64,000 nucleotides of DNA from Psychrobacter sp. Pi2-1 (lineage in GTDB: Bacteria; Pseudomonadota; Gammaproteobacteria; Pseudomonadales; Moraxellaceae), in assembly GCF_904846645.1 (NCBI RefSeq), contig NZ_CAJHBO010000001.1, forward strand, positions 434,001 through 498,000, in the 5' to 3' direction. Under the pieces are notes generated by a model that did not search any database, was not told the origin of the DNA, and worked only from the letters and a program-made list of their open reading frames with translations. Both the position numbers and the translations under genes were made by a program. This document shows, piece by piece, positions 28,640 through 37,325 of this stretch (positions are counted from its first letter, which is position 1; every line of letters starts with the position of its first letter).

Positions 28640-29416
28640 ATGTTTGATTCAGCCATCAATGCAGCACCTTTCAAGCGCTCAGTATGCGTTACACTATCAG
28701 CTTTATTCTCGTTAACCTTTATGCAGCCAGCTTTAGCTAAGAGTGAGACTATCCAAGTGGCTAACTCAACTAGCATGGCTGAATATTGCCGCAATGATAG
28801 TCAGACTCAGGTACGCTCTTATAGATATCAAAGCGAACAACAACGCCTGTTAAATTGTATGGTCACGCAGTTAAAACCCTATCAACAAAAAGATAAGACA
28901 GCAGCTCAACAGTATTTCGCTTACAAAGCGCAAGCGTGGTTGAACTATGCTATTCATCAAGACAGTATGAATAGCCGCTCATCCGCAGGTCAAGTTGCGT
29001 TAGAAATGGCAGAGCCTATATTGCAAGCGCTAGATAATGACACGGTACAAGACTTGGGCTTGCATCAAGATATTCCGTCTACCTCTGCCTTAATGCGTCC
29101 TGATCTATGGGCAACTTTAAGCGCACTTAAAGATGGTGATGGCATAGCGTCAGCACCACGTGAGATGGCATTCAGTGAAGTGGCTTTGATTTGGGCAGCA
29201 ACCAATCAATGCGCGCGAGGTTGGCGCGAATCTGGTATGCATTTTCGCATGGCAGACCGTTGGCTCGAACAAGCTCGCGAAGCTTACGTCAATGCAAATG
29301 ACTCACAGACCAATGTAGCGCTAGAGAAGTCAATAGTCAGTTATCATAAGCAGTACTCGCCTCTAGATGCAAGCGAGGATACTTGCCATGGACAAGATTT
29401 GACATCTAACCGTTAA
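28640..29416 (+). CDS. Exported helical protein at the end of the DUF11 block
   Basis: 258 residues, not assigned to a family. A signal peptide ends near ALA-KSET (about residue 34). The mature part is predicted alpha-helical (QQRLLNCMVTQLKPYQQKD, then YKAQAWLNYAIHQDSMNSR), quite unlike the beta-rich neighbours. Cys residues near 50, 68, 191 and 252 could form disulfides in the periplasm. The KAQAWLNYAIHQ segment reminds me of the region preceding OmpA domains in some envelope proteins, but no OmpA domain follows. It may be a periplasmic partner or chaperone for the surface proteins; this is inference from position. TAAGG precedes the ATG. Confidence 0.65.
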   Translation: MFDSAINAAPFKRSVCVTLSALFSLTFMQPALAKSETIQVANSTSMAEYCRNDSQTQVRSYRYQSEQQRLLNCMVTQLKPYQQKDKTAAQQYFAYKAQAWLNYAIHQDSMNSRSSAGQVALEMAEPILQALDNDTVQDLGLHQDIPSTSALMRPDLWATLSALKDGDGIASAPREMAFSEVALIWAATNQCARGWRESGMHFRMADRWLEQAREAYVNANDSQTNVALEKSIVSYHKQYSPLDASEDTCHGQDLTSNR

Positions 29417-29483
29417 AAAACAGCTGTTTTATTAAAAATATTAATCTCTATTACTTCAAATCTTATGCTAAAAATTAGACGCG

Positions 29484-29511
29484 AAAAAGCCGACAAATAT
29501 GTCGGCTTTTT
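29484..29511. terminator. Bidirectional rho-independent terminator
   Basis: AAAAAGCCGAC (29484-29494), a six-base loop and GTCGGCTTTTT (29501-29511). It lies between the last gene of the surface block and the convergent TetR-type gene. Confidence 0.92.
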
Positions 29512-29531
29512 TATGTTTAAAGTAAACTCAA

Positions 29532-30224
29532 TTATCGGTTTTTACGTGGCAGCTTTTCTGGTAGGTAACAACGTAAATAAGCAATAAATGCTGTATTTGC
29601 TTCTTGGATATACTCTTCAGTAATACTCTGATGACGGCGATAAGACAACGTAAAGATAGCATTTACGATGCTATAAGCAATCAACAAGGTATCTTGGATA
29701 TCATGGAAGTTTGGCATCTCATAACGCTCTGACAAACGCTTATAGACCAGATCAACGATTTGATGATCCATATCTTCACCAAAACTGTCACCTTCAAAAT
29801 CGGGTGTATTGGTGTCATAGATAAGCTTGGCTTTTGTCTCATCGTTATGGAATATCGTAATACAATGATCGATAAGCGCCGTTAAATACCCTTGCCATCT
29901 GTCATAGTTACCAATATCGACCGTCTCTACCATCTCTAATATTTCAATCGCATTCAAAAAACGCAATGCTAAAAATATTGCTTCAATATTAGGGAAAAAA
30001 TGGTAAGCAGACGCTCTTGGTATGCCCGCTTCTTCACACACAGCTGCTAACGTAATATCGTTAATAGCATGCGTTTCGCTCAATTTTTTGGCACCAGCCA
30101 ATAGTTTTTGACGACGTGCACGGCCTTGCTGGCTAGTAAACTTAAACTTATTAGGTACAAGCTTTTTTGCCAATTCCGAATCTACCAATACATCTTCAAT
30201 CTTTTCGTCTTTATTATCACTCAT
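29532..30224 (-). CDS. TetR-family transcriptional regulator
   Basis: 230 residues. The DNA-binding helix-turn-helix is in the N-terminal half (about 55-85), with the standard pattern ITLAAVCEEAGIPRASAYHFFPNIEAIFLA. The C-terminal ligand domain is less conserved; its inducer and targets cannot be read. The first ~45 residues are charged and lengthen the usual N-terminus. It is transcribed towards the surface-protein block and separated from it by a bidirectional terminator, so control of that block is possible but not shown. AAGAGA lies upstream of the ATG. Confidence 0.9.
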   Translation of the reverse strand: MSDNKDEKIEDVLVDSELAKKLVPNKFKFTSQQGRARRQKLLAGAKKLSETHAINDITLAAVCEEAGIPRASAYHFFPNIEAIFLALRFLNAIEILEMVETVDIGNYDRWQGYLTALIDHCITIFHNDETKAKLIYDTNTPDFEGDSFGEDMDHQIVDLVYKRLSERYEMPNFHDIQDTLLIAYSIVNAIFTLSYRRHQSITEEYIQEANTAFIAYLRCYLPEKLPRKNR

Positions 30225-30460
30225 TGTGAATCTCTTAATGTTGCGCCCTATTTTATAAATATAATCTTCATTGAATAGTAATTATCCTCAAATAAAGGAC
30301 GGTTGACTGTCAGCTAAAATATAAAGCCTGTATGGTCACTACTCTATTCAATGCAGAGGCATCATAAACGCTTGTATAGCATCAAGCAAGGGACATGAAT
30401 AGGTTAAAAACAATAATACGCTCAGCAATTTAATAGAGCTAACCGTCTAATTTTATAAAG

Positions 30461-31483
30461 TTAATCTTTGAGTTTTATTTTCGCCCTTATAATACCATGA
30501 TCGGTCACTCTATCGTCATAGTCCCATTTCAAATGATCATTAAAATAATCGACTCGTTCGACATAACCGAGCGAAAACTTACTATCAGGCAAAAACTCTT
30601 CTGAGACAAATAACTGGTCGATAACTTCTGGCATACCTTGATATATATGGGTATAGGCAACATCTTTCATCCAGCCATATCGTGCCTGAATCCGAGCAGC
30701 ATCAAAAAGTGCAACATCACGCATACTTTTATCGTAATTAACCTCCCCAGTTTCTGTCATCAACTGAGTAGTCACGCTACCTGTGACATCATTCATATCG
30801 CCCAATAGAATCAATGGTTCACGGGTATGTTGCAATCGCTCTATGATAGACATACGGATAGAGGCCGCTTCTGCCGCGCGCATACATAAACTACGAAGCT
30901 TGGCGCGAACTCGAATATTTGGATCGTCCATGTCTTCTAATAGGTCACCATTTTCGTCGCGTAAGAAAAAAGCACGTTTGCTTTTTAGATGCGCTGTAAT
31001 AATTGTAATGGGCTGCCCGTAGGCGTCAACACGTAACACTAATGGAGGACGATTGAAGCGTTGATAAGGACCGATATCAGGTACATCAATAATGGCTTTT
31101 GGTGCTATATTTTCTAGCAAACTGGTTTCTAACTGCTCAAATCTGCTGATAATACCGACAGCAGGTGTATTCTGTGCACCCATGCCTTTGGTGTATATAC
31201 TCGTGCTATCATTACTTGCAAGTGGAATGACCGCATGCTCGGGCTTGAAACCTAGTGAAATAGCCAGTGCCTCTAATGCATTACTATCCCAAACCTCTTG
31301 TACTGCGATAATGTCAGCATGCGCTTTAGCCAATAAATCTGTAAGACCTCGCAGCTTATGTTCGTAGGTTTTATCATTATAAGCTGGCGCATTTTCATAA
31401 TAAGTTCGATTAGGGTTCGCAAAGTTCAGCAAGTTTGCCGTTGCGATATAGAACTGTTTATTGCCTTCAGTGTTATTACTCAT
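30461..31483 (-). CDS. Endonuclease/exonuclease/phosphatase-family protein
   Basis: A protein of about 340 residues with the DNase-I-like metal-dependent fold. Motifs in order: ATANLLNF near the start, IIAVQEVWD (catalytic Glu), ITAHLKSKR (His), LLGDMNDV (Asp and Asn) and a terminal DHGIIRAKI (Asp-His). The substrate could be nucleic acid or a phosphorylated small molecule, and the sequence does not decide. No signal peptide is seen, so it is probably cytosolic. ATG at 31483 (MSNNTEGN) is preferred over an upstream GTG at 31525 because GGGGA lies just before it. Confidence 0.85.
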   Translation of the reverse strand: MSNNTEGNKQFYIATANLLNFANPNRTYYENAPAYNDKTYEHKLRGLTDLLAKAHADIIAVQEVWDSNALEALAISLGFKPEHAVIPLASNDSTSIYTKGMGAQNTPAVGIISRFEQLETSLLENIAPKAIIDVPDIGPYQRFNRPPLVLRVDAYGQPITIITAHLKSKRAFFLRDENGDLLEDMDDPNIRVRAKLRSLCMRAAEAASIRMSIIERLQHTREPLILLGDMNDVTGSVTTQLMTETGEVNYDKSMRDVALFDAARIQARYGWMKDVAYTHIYQGMPEVIDQLFVSEEFLPDSKFSLGYVERVDYFNDHLKWDYDDRVTDHGIIRAKIKLKD

Positions 31484-31555
31484 ATATTCCCCATCGTTCT
31501 CATTATTATAGTACATAATATTCACGTATGTGTATACGCTGCAAATTTTATGCCT

Positions 31556-31590
31556 AAAAAAACTCCCAAAGTTAAGCCTTGGAAGTTTTA
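31556..31590 (-). terminator. Terminator after the glycine-zipper gene (minus strand)
   Basis: On the minus strand AAAACT-CCAA style arms (31584-31589 with 31559-31564, and 31579-31582 with 31566-31569) enclose one mismatch and a nine-base loop. Seven T residues follow. It sits between the glycine-zipper gene and the nuclease-fold gene and separates their transcription. Confidence 0.7.
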
Positions 31591-31749
31591 AAATAGCATA
31601 AATGTTGATAAGTAGATTTACTAATAGAACTAGACATACAATTAATCTATTTTAGGTAATGGTATAGCAACCTCTAATGTTAGCTAATTACTAAATGCAT
31701 TGGTCGCCAAGATGTTTGCCTAACCATTCTATTAGTTACCTAAAATTTC

Positions 31750-32262
31750 TTATGATACGCGGTTCCATGCATCACGTGATGCTTGACGCGCTTCGTTCCA
31801 TTCCATACGAGACTCACCTTTTACTTCGTGCCATGAACGCTCTAAATCTGCTTCATGATCTTCAAAACGAGCATCTACTGGATAACGAGCACGGTTCGCA
31901 TAACCGACTGCATATGCTGGATGTAAGTCACGGTCGAAATCGTATTCTTCTCTATGATAATCTGCATTTGCATACTCTGCACGCCAGTACGCTTCTTCGT
32001 GAGTTGGGTCAATGGCTTCAGCTGCTGCATGACCTGCACCGCCACCAACGATAGCACCAATAGCACCACCAATTAGCGTACCTAGCGGACCTGCCATTGT
32101 ACCGATAGCTGCACCTGCTGCTGCACCGCCTACACCGCCAATACCTGTACCTACTGGATGCGAGCCTGGCTCACCGGTAATGATGTCTGCGTTTAAATCT
32201 TCTTTTGTCTCTTTTGACATATGTTTTACTTCACTGCGATCGATAGCATCATGGTTACTCAT
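31750..32262 (-). CDS. Glycine-zipper protein of unknown function
   Basis: 170 residues. A charged N-terminus is followed by a long Gly/Ala-rich stretch (about 37-85; GTGIGGVGGAAAGAAIG and later GGAIGAIVGGGAGHAA) with GxxxG spacing, as in glycine-zipper membrane segments. The C-terminal half is rich in Tyr, Asp, Glu and Arg, with a recurring W-x-E pattern (SWHEVKGESRMEWNEARQA and RDAWNRV). I know this layout from uncharacterised stress-associated proteins in Pseudomonas relatives. There is no classical signal peptide. The ribosome-binding site AAGGA is clear. Confidence 0.75.
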   Translation of the reverse strand: MSNHDAIDRSEVKHMSKETKEDLNADIITGEPGSHPVGTGIGGVGGAAAGAAIGTMAGPLGTLIGGAIGAIVGGGAGHAAAEAIDPTHEEAYWRAEYANADYHREEYDFDRDLHPAYAVGYANRARYPVDARFEDHEADLERSWHEVKGESRMEWNEARQASRDAWNRVS

Positions 32263-32509
32263 AGTATTGTCCTTAAATTATTTATTATTTATTGAATTAT
32301 TTATTTGCTAATTATTAGCGGTCTTACTAAATCCAATTGAAGTATAGAAATTTATAGGTAAGGACAGATAGGCCGATTATGTAAACTGTGTCCGTATTGC
32401 GATTATCTTGCGTTACAGCCTGTATCTTTATCACATTTGTGTACGGCAGCCTCATACTTTGAGTAATTATAAATGTACGATCACAATAAATTTACTAATT
32501 AAATCAATC

Positions 32510-34120
32510 TTATAACGGCATTAGAGACCTTTTGATAGCCTGTTGCCATTTAGCAAGATGTCGCTCACGAGTATCAGCCGACATACTTGGTTCAAACACC
32601 CGCTCTACTTGCCATGAGGCTTTCATGGTCGATTCGTCATATAGCCCAGTCTTTAAACCTGCGAGGAGTGCTGCGCCCTTTGCCGTAATCTCTGTATCTC
32701 TAGGACGTAATACCGGAACACCCAACAAATCTGCTTGGAACTGCATGAGTAAATCATTATTTGCAGCACCACCATCCACTCTAAGCTCAGTCAAAGGATG
32801 AGGACTGTCCTTTTGCATAGCGATAAGCACATCATAGGTTTGATAAGCAACGGCCTCCAATGCAGCGCGTGCAATATGTGCCTTAGTAGTACCGCGGCTC
32901 ATACCAGTGATGCTAGCGCTAATATCCGAACGCCAATAAGGTGCGCCTAGTCCAGTAAAAGCAGGTAATAGAACAACATCTTCGCTACTGTCCACTTGAC
33001 GGGCTAAGTCTTCAACATCACTACTTTGTTGAATCATACCCAAATTATCACGCAGCCATTGAACGATAGCCCCTGCCATAAAGACACTGCCCTCTAAGGC
33101 ATAAGTGACTTCCTTTTTGGGCGGTTGTAGCATGCGTTTGCCTGACTGTACAATTTGATCAAATGACAAATTGTCTGGACGAATTGGTGACGTTTTACGT
33201 TGCCACGCGATGGTGGTTAGCAGCTTATGCTCACTCAGTTTTGGCTGTTGGCCAATATTCATTAGCATAAAGCAGCCTGTACCATAAGTGTTTTTGGCCA
33301 TGCCTGCATCAAGACAACCTTGTCCAAAGAGCGCTGCTTGCTGATCACCCAATACCGCTTGAATGGGTATTTGCTTTGCAAACAGGCCTTTTTTGGTTTT
33401 GCCAAAATCGCCGTCGGACGGTAGTACTTTAGGCAATATATGCATAGGTATAGCAAAACGGTCACAAAGTGTCTCTGACCATGCCAGCTTATGGATATCA
33501 AATAGCAATGTACGAGAAGCATTGGTCACATCAATGACATGTTCACCGCCTGTGAGCTTATAAATCAGCCAACTATCAATCGTGCCGACCGCTATCTCAC
33601 CTCTGCTGGCTCGTACACTCAGCTTCGGGTTGTTTTCGAGTAACCAAGCAATCTTACTGGCACTAAAATACGGATCTAAACGCAGACCTGTAATACGCTG
33701 TACTTCATGTGCCATATTGACACTATCAATGCTCTGATGCACAGGGTCATTCATGCTATTGGTAGCGCTTTCAGCAGCAAGCGTCTTACAGTAATTTGCG
33801 GTACGCCTGTCTTGCCAAATGATGGCAGGAGCCAGTGGCTTGCCAGTTTGCTTATCCCACATCACAATCGACTCACGCTGATTGGTAATCGCGATACTGG
33901 TAACGTCAGTGGCAAGCAACCCTGCCCGATTAATAACATCATGTGCACAGCTAATCTGAGTTTGCCAGATCTGCTGTGCATCTTGTTCAACGAATCCAGC
34001 TCTTGGTGTTTGCAGCGTCGTTGGCTGTTGTACCATTTTGATAGGACGCGCATGATCATCGTACAATATCGCTCGACTCGATGTGGTCCCTTGATCCAAC
34101 GCTAAAATATACCCTGCCAT
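32510..34120 (-). CDS. glpK: Glycerol kinase
   Basis: FGGY-family kinase that makes sn-glycerol 3-phosphate, 536 residues. The start YILALDQGTTSSRAI, WQDRRTA, LGDQQAALFGQGC and the C-terminal LRVDGGAANNDLLMQFQADLLG are GlpK signatures. It is longer than the ~500-residue norm. Where other GlpK proteins read LLTTIACGPxGEVxYALEG, this one reads LLTTIAWQ, then about 25 extra residues (near 307-336), then EVTYALEG. AGAGGA precedes the ATG. No glpF, glpD or glpR lies nearby in the window. Confidence 0.95.
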   Translation of the reverse strand: MAGYILALDQGTTSSRAILYDDHARPIKMVQQPTTLQTPRAGFVEQDAQQIWQTQISCAHDVINRAGLLATDVTSIAITNQRESIVMWDKQTGKPLAPAIIWQDRRTANYCKTLAAESATNSMNDPVHQSIDSVNMAHEVQRITGLRLDPYFSASKIAWLLENNPKLSVRASRGEIAVGTIDSWLIYKLTGGEHVIDVTNASRTLLFDIHKLAWSETLCDRFAIPMHILPKVLPSDGDFGKTKKGLFAKQIPIQAVLGDQQAALFGQGCLDAGMAKNTYGTGCFMLMNIGQQPKLSEHKLLTTIAWQRKTSPIRPDNLSFDQIVQSGKRMLQPPKKEVTYALEGSVFMAGAIVQWLRDNLGMIQQSSDVEDLARQVDSSEDVVLLPAFTGLGAPYWRSDISASITGMSRGTTKAHIARAALEAVAYQTYDVLIAMQKDSPHPLTELRVDGGAANNDLLMQFQADLLGVPVLRPRDTEITAKGAALLAGLKTGLYDESTMKASWQVERVFEPSMSADTRERHLAKWQQAIKRSLMPL

Positions 34121-34649
34121 GACACATCCTCTGCTAATATTGTTTATTCTGTTTGATAGCCATTTAGTGACTATTCATTGACTGATTGACTGATTGACTG
34201 ATGCTTATTGAGCATTTTCTATTTGTTAATTACTGCCTAAATTTTTCATAATGAGATTAAAAACAAAATCTAACTAAAAATAAATTGCTTGAATTGAAAA
34301 CGTCTTGTTGGCTATGTTGTTACTTATAAACAGATATTTAAAAATTAAATCAATCCTCTATCATACCGCTACTGGTCGCACAATAGAAAACGGCAAAATA
34401 CTGAGCATTGACCCGTCACCATTGTGGCTCTACAGTGTACCTCTTATGACGAATGACCGCTTTTTAGCACTTTTAATATAGACGTATTTTTATATTAGAA
34501 TATGAATGATTTATTTAAGCATCATTCTTTCGCTAGCTAGCAAATAGTCTATAATAGTTCAGCAACTTTATATCCTGAGCAATGAAACCTATCGGTGCTG
34601 TTCCTTATTTTATAATACCTTACATTCTAATTAATGGCTTATGTGACTT
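34121..34649. other. Divergent intergenic region (glpK / tolC-like)
   Basis: A 529-base AT-rich spacer that should hold the promoters of both genes. It contains a three-copy octamer repeat (listed separately). A TATAAT hexamer at 34550-34555 has only a poor -35 partner (TTTCGC) and could belong to the tolC-like gene. No ORF or RNA is supported. Confidence 0.4.
34178..34201. repeat. Tandem octamer repeat, TTGACTGA x 3
   Basis: Three exact head-to-tail copies of TTGACTGA (34178-34185, 34186-34193, 34194-34201), 58 bases upstream of the glpK start. Each unit contains a TTGACt hexamer close to a -35 element. Slippage could change copy number and so promoter spacing. Confidence 0.85.
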
Positions 34650-36308
34650 ATGAAATTCATTTTATCAGCGCTACCGACTGCTATGATGACAGCTGCAGTC
34701 ATGAGCGTGCCTGTCATGACTTACGCGAGCACTGACACTGACAGTATAGAAGTGTCAGATGATGTTACACCAGTGGCTGTGACACAAATCATAGATGCTG
34801 ATAGTCCAACTGATAATGATAAACCAGCTGTAGCGCCTTTTCATACAGTACCAAACCCTAATAAGGCTAAATCGCAGGCACTGTCTATGCTTGTGGACCC
34901 TATTACACATAAAACAGTCGATAACAGCTACGCACTAGACGTCTCAAGCTTTTTGAGCTTAGAGCAAGCGCAAAAGCTGCTGGTACAAGTATCACCTAAA
35001 ATTGCTGCCAATCAAGCAGCGATTGCTGCCAGCGAATACCAAACTGACGCACTCAGAACCATCGACAATCCGCTCGTATTTGCTCGAGTATCTGCCAGTG
35101 CCTATCATTTAGATGAGGATATAGATTTATCTTCTCTCAGAAGCGGTATCGTGAACGAAGTAAACAATGGCGTAGATAACATAGTCCCTCCTACGGCAGA
35201 CCTACCAGACTTTGGTGAGCTGGTCGGTGAGCGTATTCCCGACTCCTATAAGCTCAAGCGCTCAGGCTCTACGTCGGGTGCAGGTCTTGGAGTCGTTTGG
35301 CCTATTTATACTGCTGGGCGCACAGACGCACTGACTGGCGCCTCGGATGCACGTACGCAAGAAGCGATGGCTGATAGCGTACTGGATAAAAATGAGCTTT
35401 ATAATACGTTGATTGAGCGTTATTTTAAGGCACAGTTAGCGATTATCGCTGCTTACTTACGAGAAGACGCTTACGATACATTGCAGCAAACCGACCATAT
35501 GGCCGAGCGTCTGTTTGAAGAAGGTTTTATCTCACGTGTCGATAGACTAGAAGCACAGTCTGCGCTTGCGGATGCCAAGAGTGAATCCGTCAATGCCAAT
35601 AATGATGCGCGCCTAGCTATGATTGCGCTACAGCGTCTACTACGTACCGACTACCGTATCAAACCAACCACGCCTTTGTTTGTCTCTAGTCGCCCTCTAC
35701 CAGATGTGAGCTACTTTCAGGACTTGGCACTAAATAACCATCCTGGACTGCAAAAAGTTGCAGCCAAGCGGGCACAGGCTCAGCAGTTACATGCGCTATC
35801 AGATACAGGCTACAAGCCTACGGTATTACTATACGGTTATGGTCAGGTAGAGAAAGATCCAAGCTGGGTCGCTGGTATATCTGCCAGTTGGAAACTATGG
35901 GGCGGACTCGATAAAGCCGCATCACTAGCATCTAGTAATGCCAAAATTCGTCAGGCCGACCTCTCTGAGATTGAAGTCAGTGACAATTTATTGCTACTGG
36001 TAGAAAAAAACTGGCACGATGTCAATAATGCTCAATCACGCTATCAGGCATTGCAAAGCAATGTTGATTTGGCAGCAGAAGTATTACGACTACGACGCTT
36101 AGGATTACAAGAAGGTGTAAATACCACGGTTGACGTGGTGCAAGCGCAGACGCAATCGCTTAAGGCACGTACCGAGCAAGCACAAGCTGCTAATGACTAT
36201 GTACAGTCACTGGCTGCCCTTATGCAAAGCTGCGGTACACCACTTGCTTTTAATGCTTATCTGAATGCCGCTGACATTCAATTGCCTACTTTATATACTG
36301 AAAAATGA
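34650..36308 (+). CDS. TolC-family outer-membrane efflux/secretion channel
   Basis: 552 residues. A signal peptide (to about TYA-STDT) is followed by a non-conserved segment to about residue 95. Two outer-membrane-efflux repeats rich in long helices come next: EQAQKLLVQVSPKIAANQAAI, then LFEEGFISRVDRLEAQSALADA; and LRLRRLGLQEGVNTTVDVVQAQ. The repeated EGxxxxxDxLxAQ-type turn is the hallmark of the TolC barrel. It is the first gene of a plus-strand set with an HlyD-type adaptor and two permeases, so it probably forms the outer-membrane exit of that exporter. The ribosome-binding site is weak. Confidence 0.88.
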   Translation: MKFILSALPTAMMTAAVMSVPVMTYASTDTDSIEVSDDVTPVAVTQIIDADSPTDNDKPAVAPFHTVPNPNKAKSQALSMLVDPITHKTVDNSYALDVSSFLSLEQAQKLLVQVSPKIAANQAAIAASEYQTDALRTIDNPLVFARVSASAYHLDEDIDLSSLRSGIVNEVNNGVDNIVPPTADLPDFGELVGERIPDSYKLKRSGSTSGAGLGVVWPIYTAGRTDALTGASDARTQEAMADSVLDKNELYNTLIERYFKAQLAIIAAYLREDAYDTLQQTDHMAERLFEEGFISRVDRLEAQSALADAKSESVNANNDARLAMIALQRLLRTDYRIKPTTPLFVSSRPLPDVSYFQDLALNNHPGLQKVAAKRAQAQQLHALSDTGYKPTVLLYGYGQVEKDPSWVAGISASWKLWGGLDKAASLASSNAKIRQADLSEIEVSDNLLLLVEKNWHDVNNAQSRYQALQSNVDLAAEVLRLRRLGLQEGVNTTVDVVQAQTQSLKARTEQAQAANDYVQSLAALMQSCGTPLAFNAYLNAADIQLPTLYTEK

Positions 36309-36410
36309 TATAACGTGAGCAGCCATAAGTCATGATGATAAAGGCTTTGTATTACTCTGAAATCGACATCGAAAATACTATTACCAACCCTATTACGAAC
36401 AGCTGCTTTT

Positions 36411-37277
36411 ATGAAAAAATTGACCTCTACATCGATAAAAAACTGGCTACAGACGTTACTAGAAACGTGGCGTATTGCCAATAATTCTAACGTTTGGGCG
36501 CATTGCGCAAGCGTAGGTTTCTTTGGATTCTTATCAATTTTTCCAGTGATGGCTGTGTTTGTACTGCTTTATGGTCTTGCGTTTTCTCCTGCCGAGATGC
36601 AAGAGCAAATCTCGCTTTTGAGTCAATTTATACCTGATACAGTATATGAAGTGCTTAACTCCCGTCTGAGCGAGTTGGTTTCTACGACTACGTCTGCTCT
36701 GACTTTCAGCCTGCTTATATCGTCCTTGCTCGCACTTTATGCGGGCTCTAAAGGTATCAAGTCTTTAATTATTCTTATCAACCTTGCGTTTCATATCACT
36801 CAGGAGCGTAGTTTTGTACAAAGCACGATCCGCGCAGTTGGCTTAACCTTTGCAGCAGTAATCGTATTGATTATCGCAGTCTCCTCTATCGCGATTATCC
36901 CTTTGGGAGCCGCCTACTTCCCTTTCCCTCAGATAGCTAAGACGATTGCGCTTTGGAGCAGGTGGCCAATATTGACAAGTATCATATTCTTAAGCTTTTT
37001 GGGCCTTTATCGTCTAGCCCCAAATCGTGATGCCGTCGCCCTCAAAAAATTAATGCCAGGCGCTGCGCTGGCAACGGTTTTATGGATTATATTGTCCATC
37101 TTGTTTTCAATTTATGTGCAAAATTTTAATAACTATAGTGCTGAGTTTGGCGCGCTTTCAGCTGCTGTGGTCATTATGCTGTGGCTATATTATTCAGCAT
37201 TTATCGTTGCTCTTGGTGCTATTTTTAATTCTGAAACTATAGACAACGCCAAACCTTATGCGTTTCGAGTGTACTAG
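36411..37277 (+). CDS. YihY/BrkB-family inner-membrane protein
   Basis: 288 residues with about six membrane helices. The N-terminal WAHCASVGFFGFLSIFPVMAVF, the SLLALYAGSKGIKSLI segment and the C-terminal IMLWLYYSAFIVALGAIFN are typical of the YihY (once called ribonuclease BN) family. Biochemical function is not established for the family. It sits between the TolC-like and HlyD-like genes (102 and 48 base gaps), an unusual position that may link it to the exporter or may be chance. Confidence 0.85.
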   Translation: MKKLTSTSIKNWLQTLLETWRIANNSNVWAHCASVGFFGFLSIFPVMAVFVLLYGLAFSPAEMQEQISLLSQFIPDTVYEVLNSRLSELVSTTTSALTFSLLISSLLALYAGSKGIKSLIILINLAFHITQERSFVQSTIRAVGLTFAAVIVLIIAVSSIAIIPLGAAYFPFPQIAKTIALWSRWPILTSIIFLSFLGLYRLAPNRDAVALKKLMPGAALATVLWIILSILFSIYVQNFNNYSAEFGALSAAVVIMLWLYYSAFIVALGAIFNSETIDNAKPYAFRVY

Positions 37278-37325
37278 TAATAAACCCTTTATTTTCAACT
37301 TTGTTGCTTTAGGAATCTCATTGTC

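Noticed and set aside
28640-29416. OmpA-family assignment of the last surface-block gene
   Set aside because: The C-terminal peptidoglycan-binding OmpA motifs are absent; only a vague resemblance to an N-terminal region remains.
34178-34201. CRISPR-like array
   Set aside because: The repeats are 8 bases, adjacent, without spacers, and no cas gene is present.
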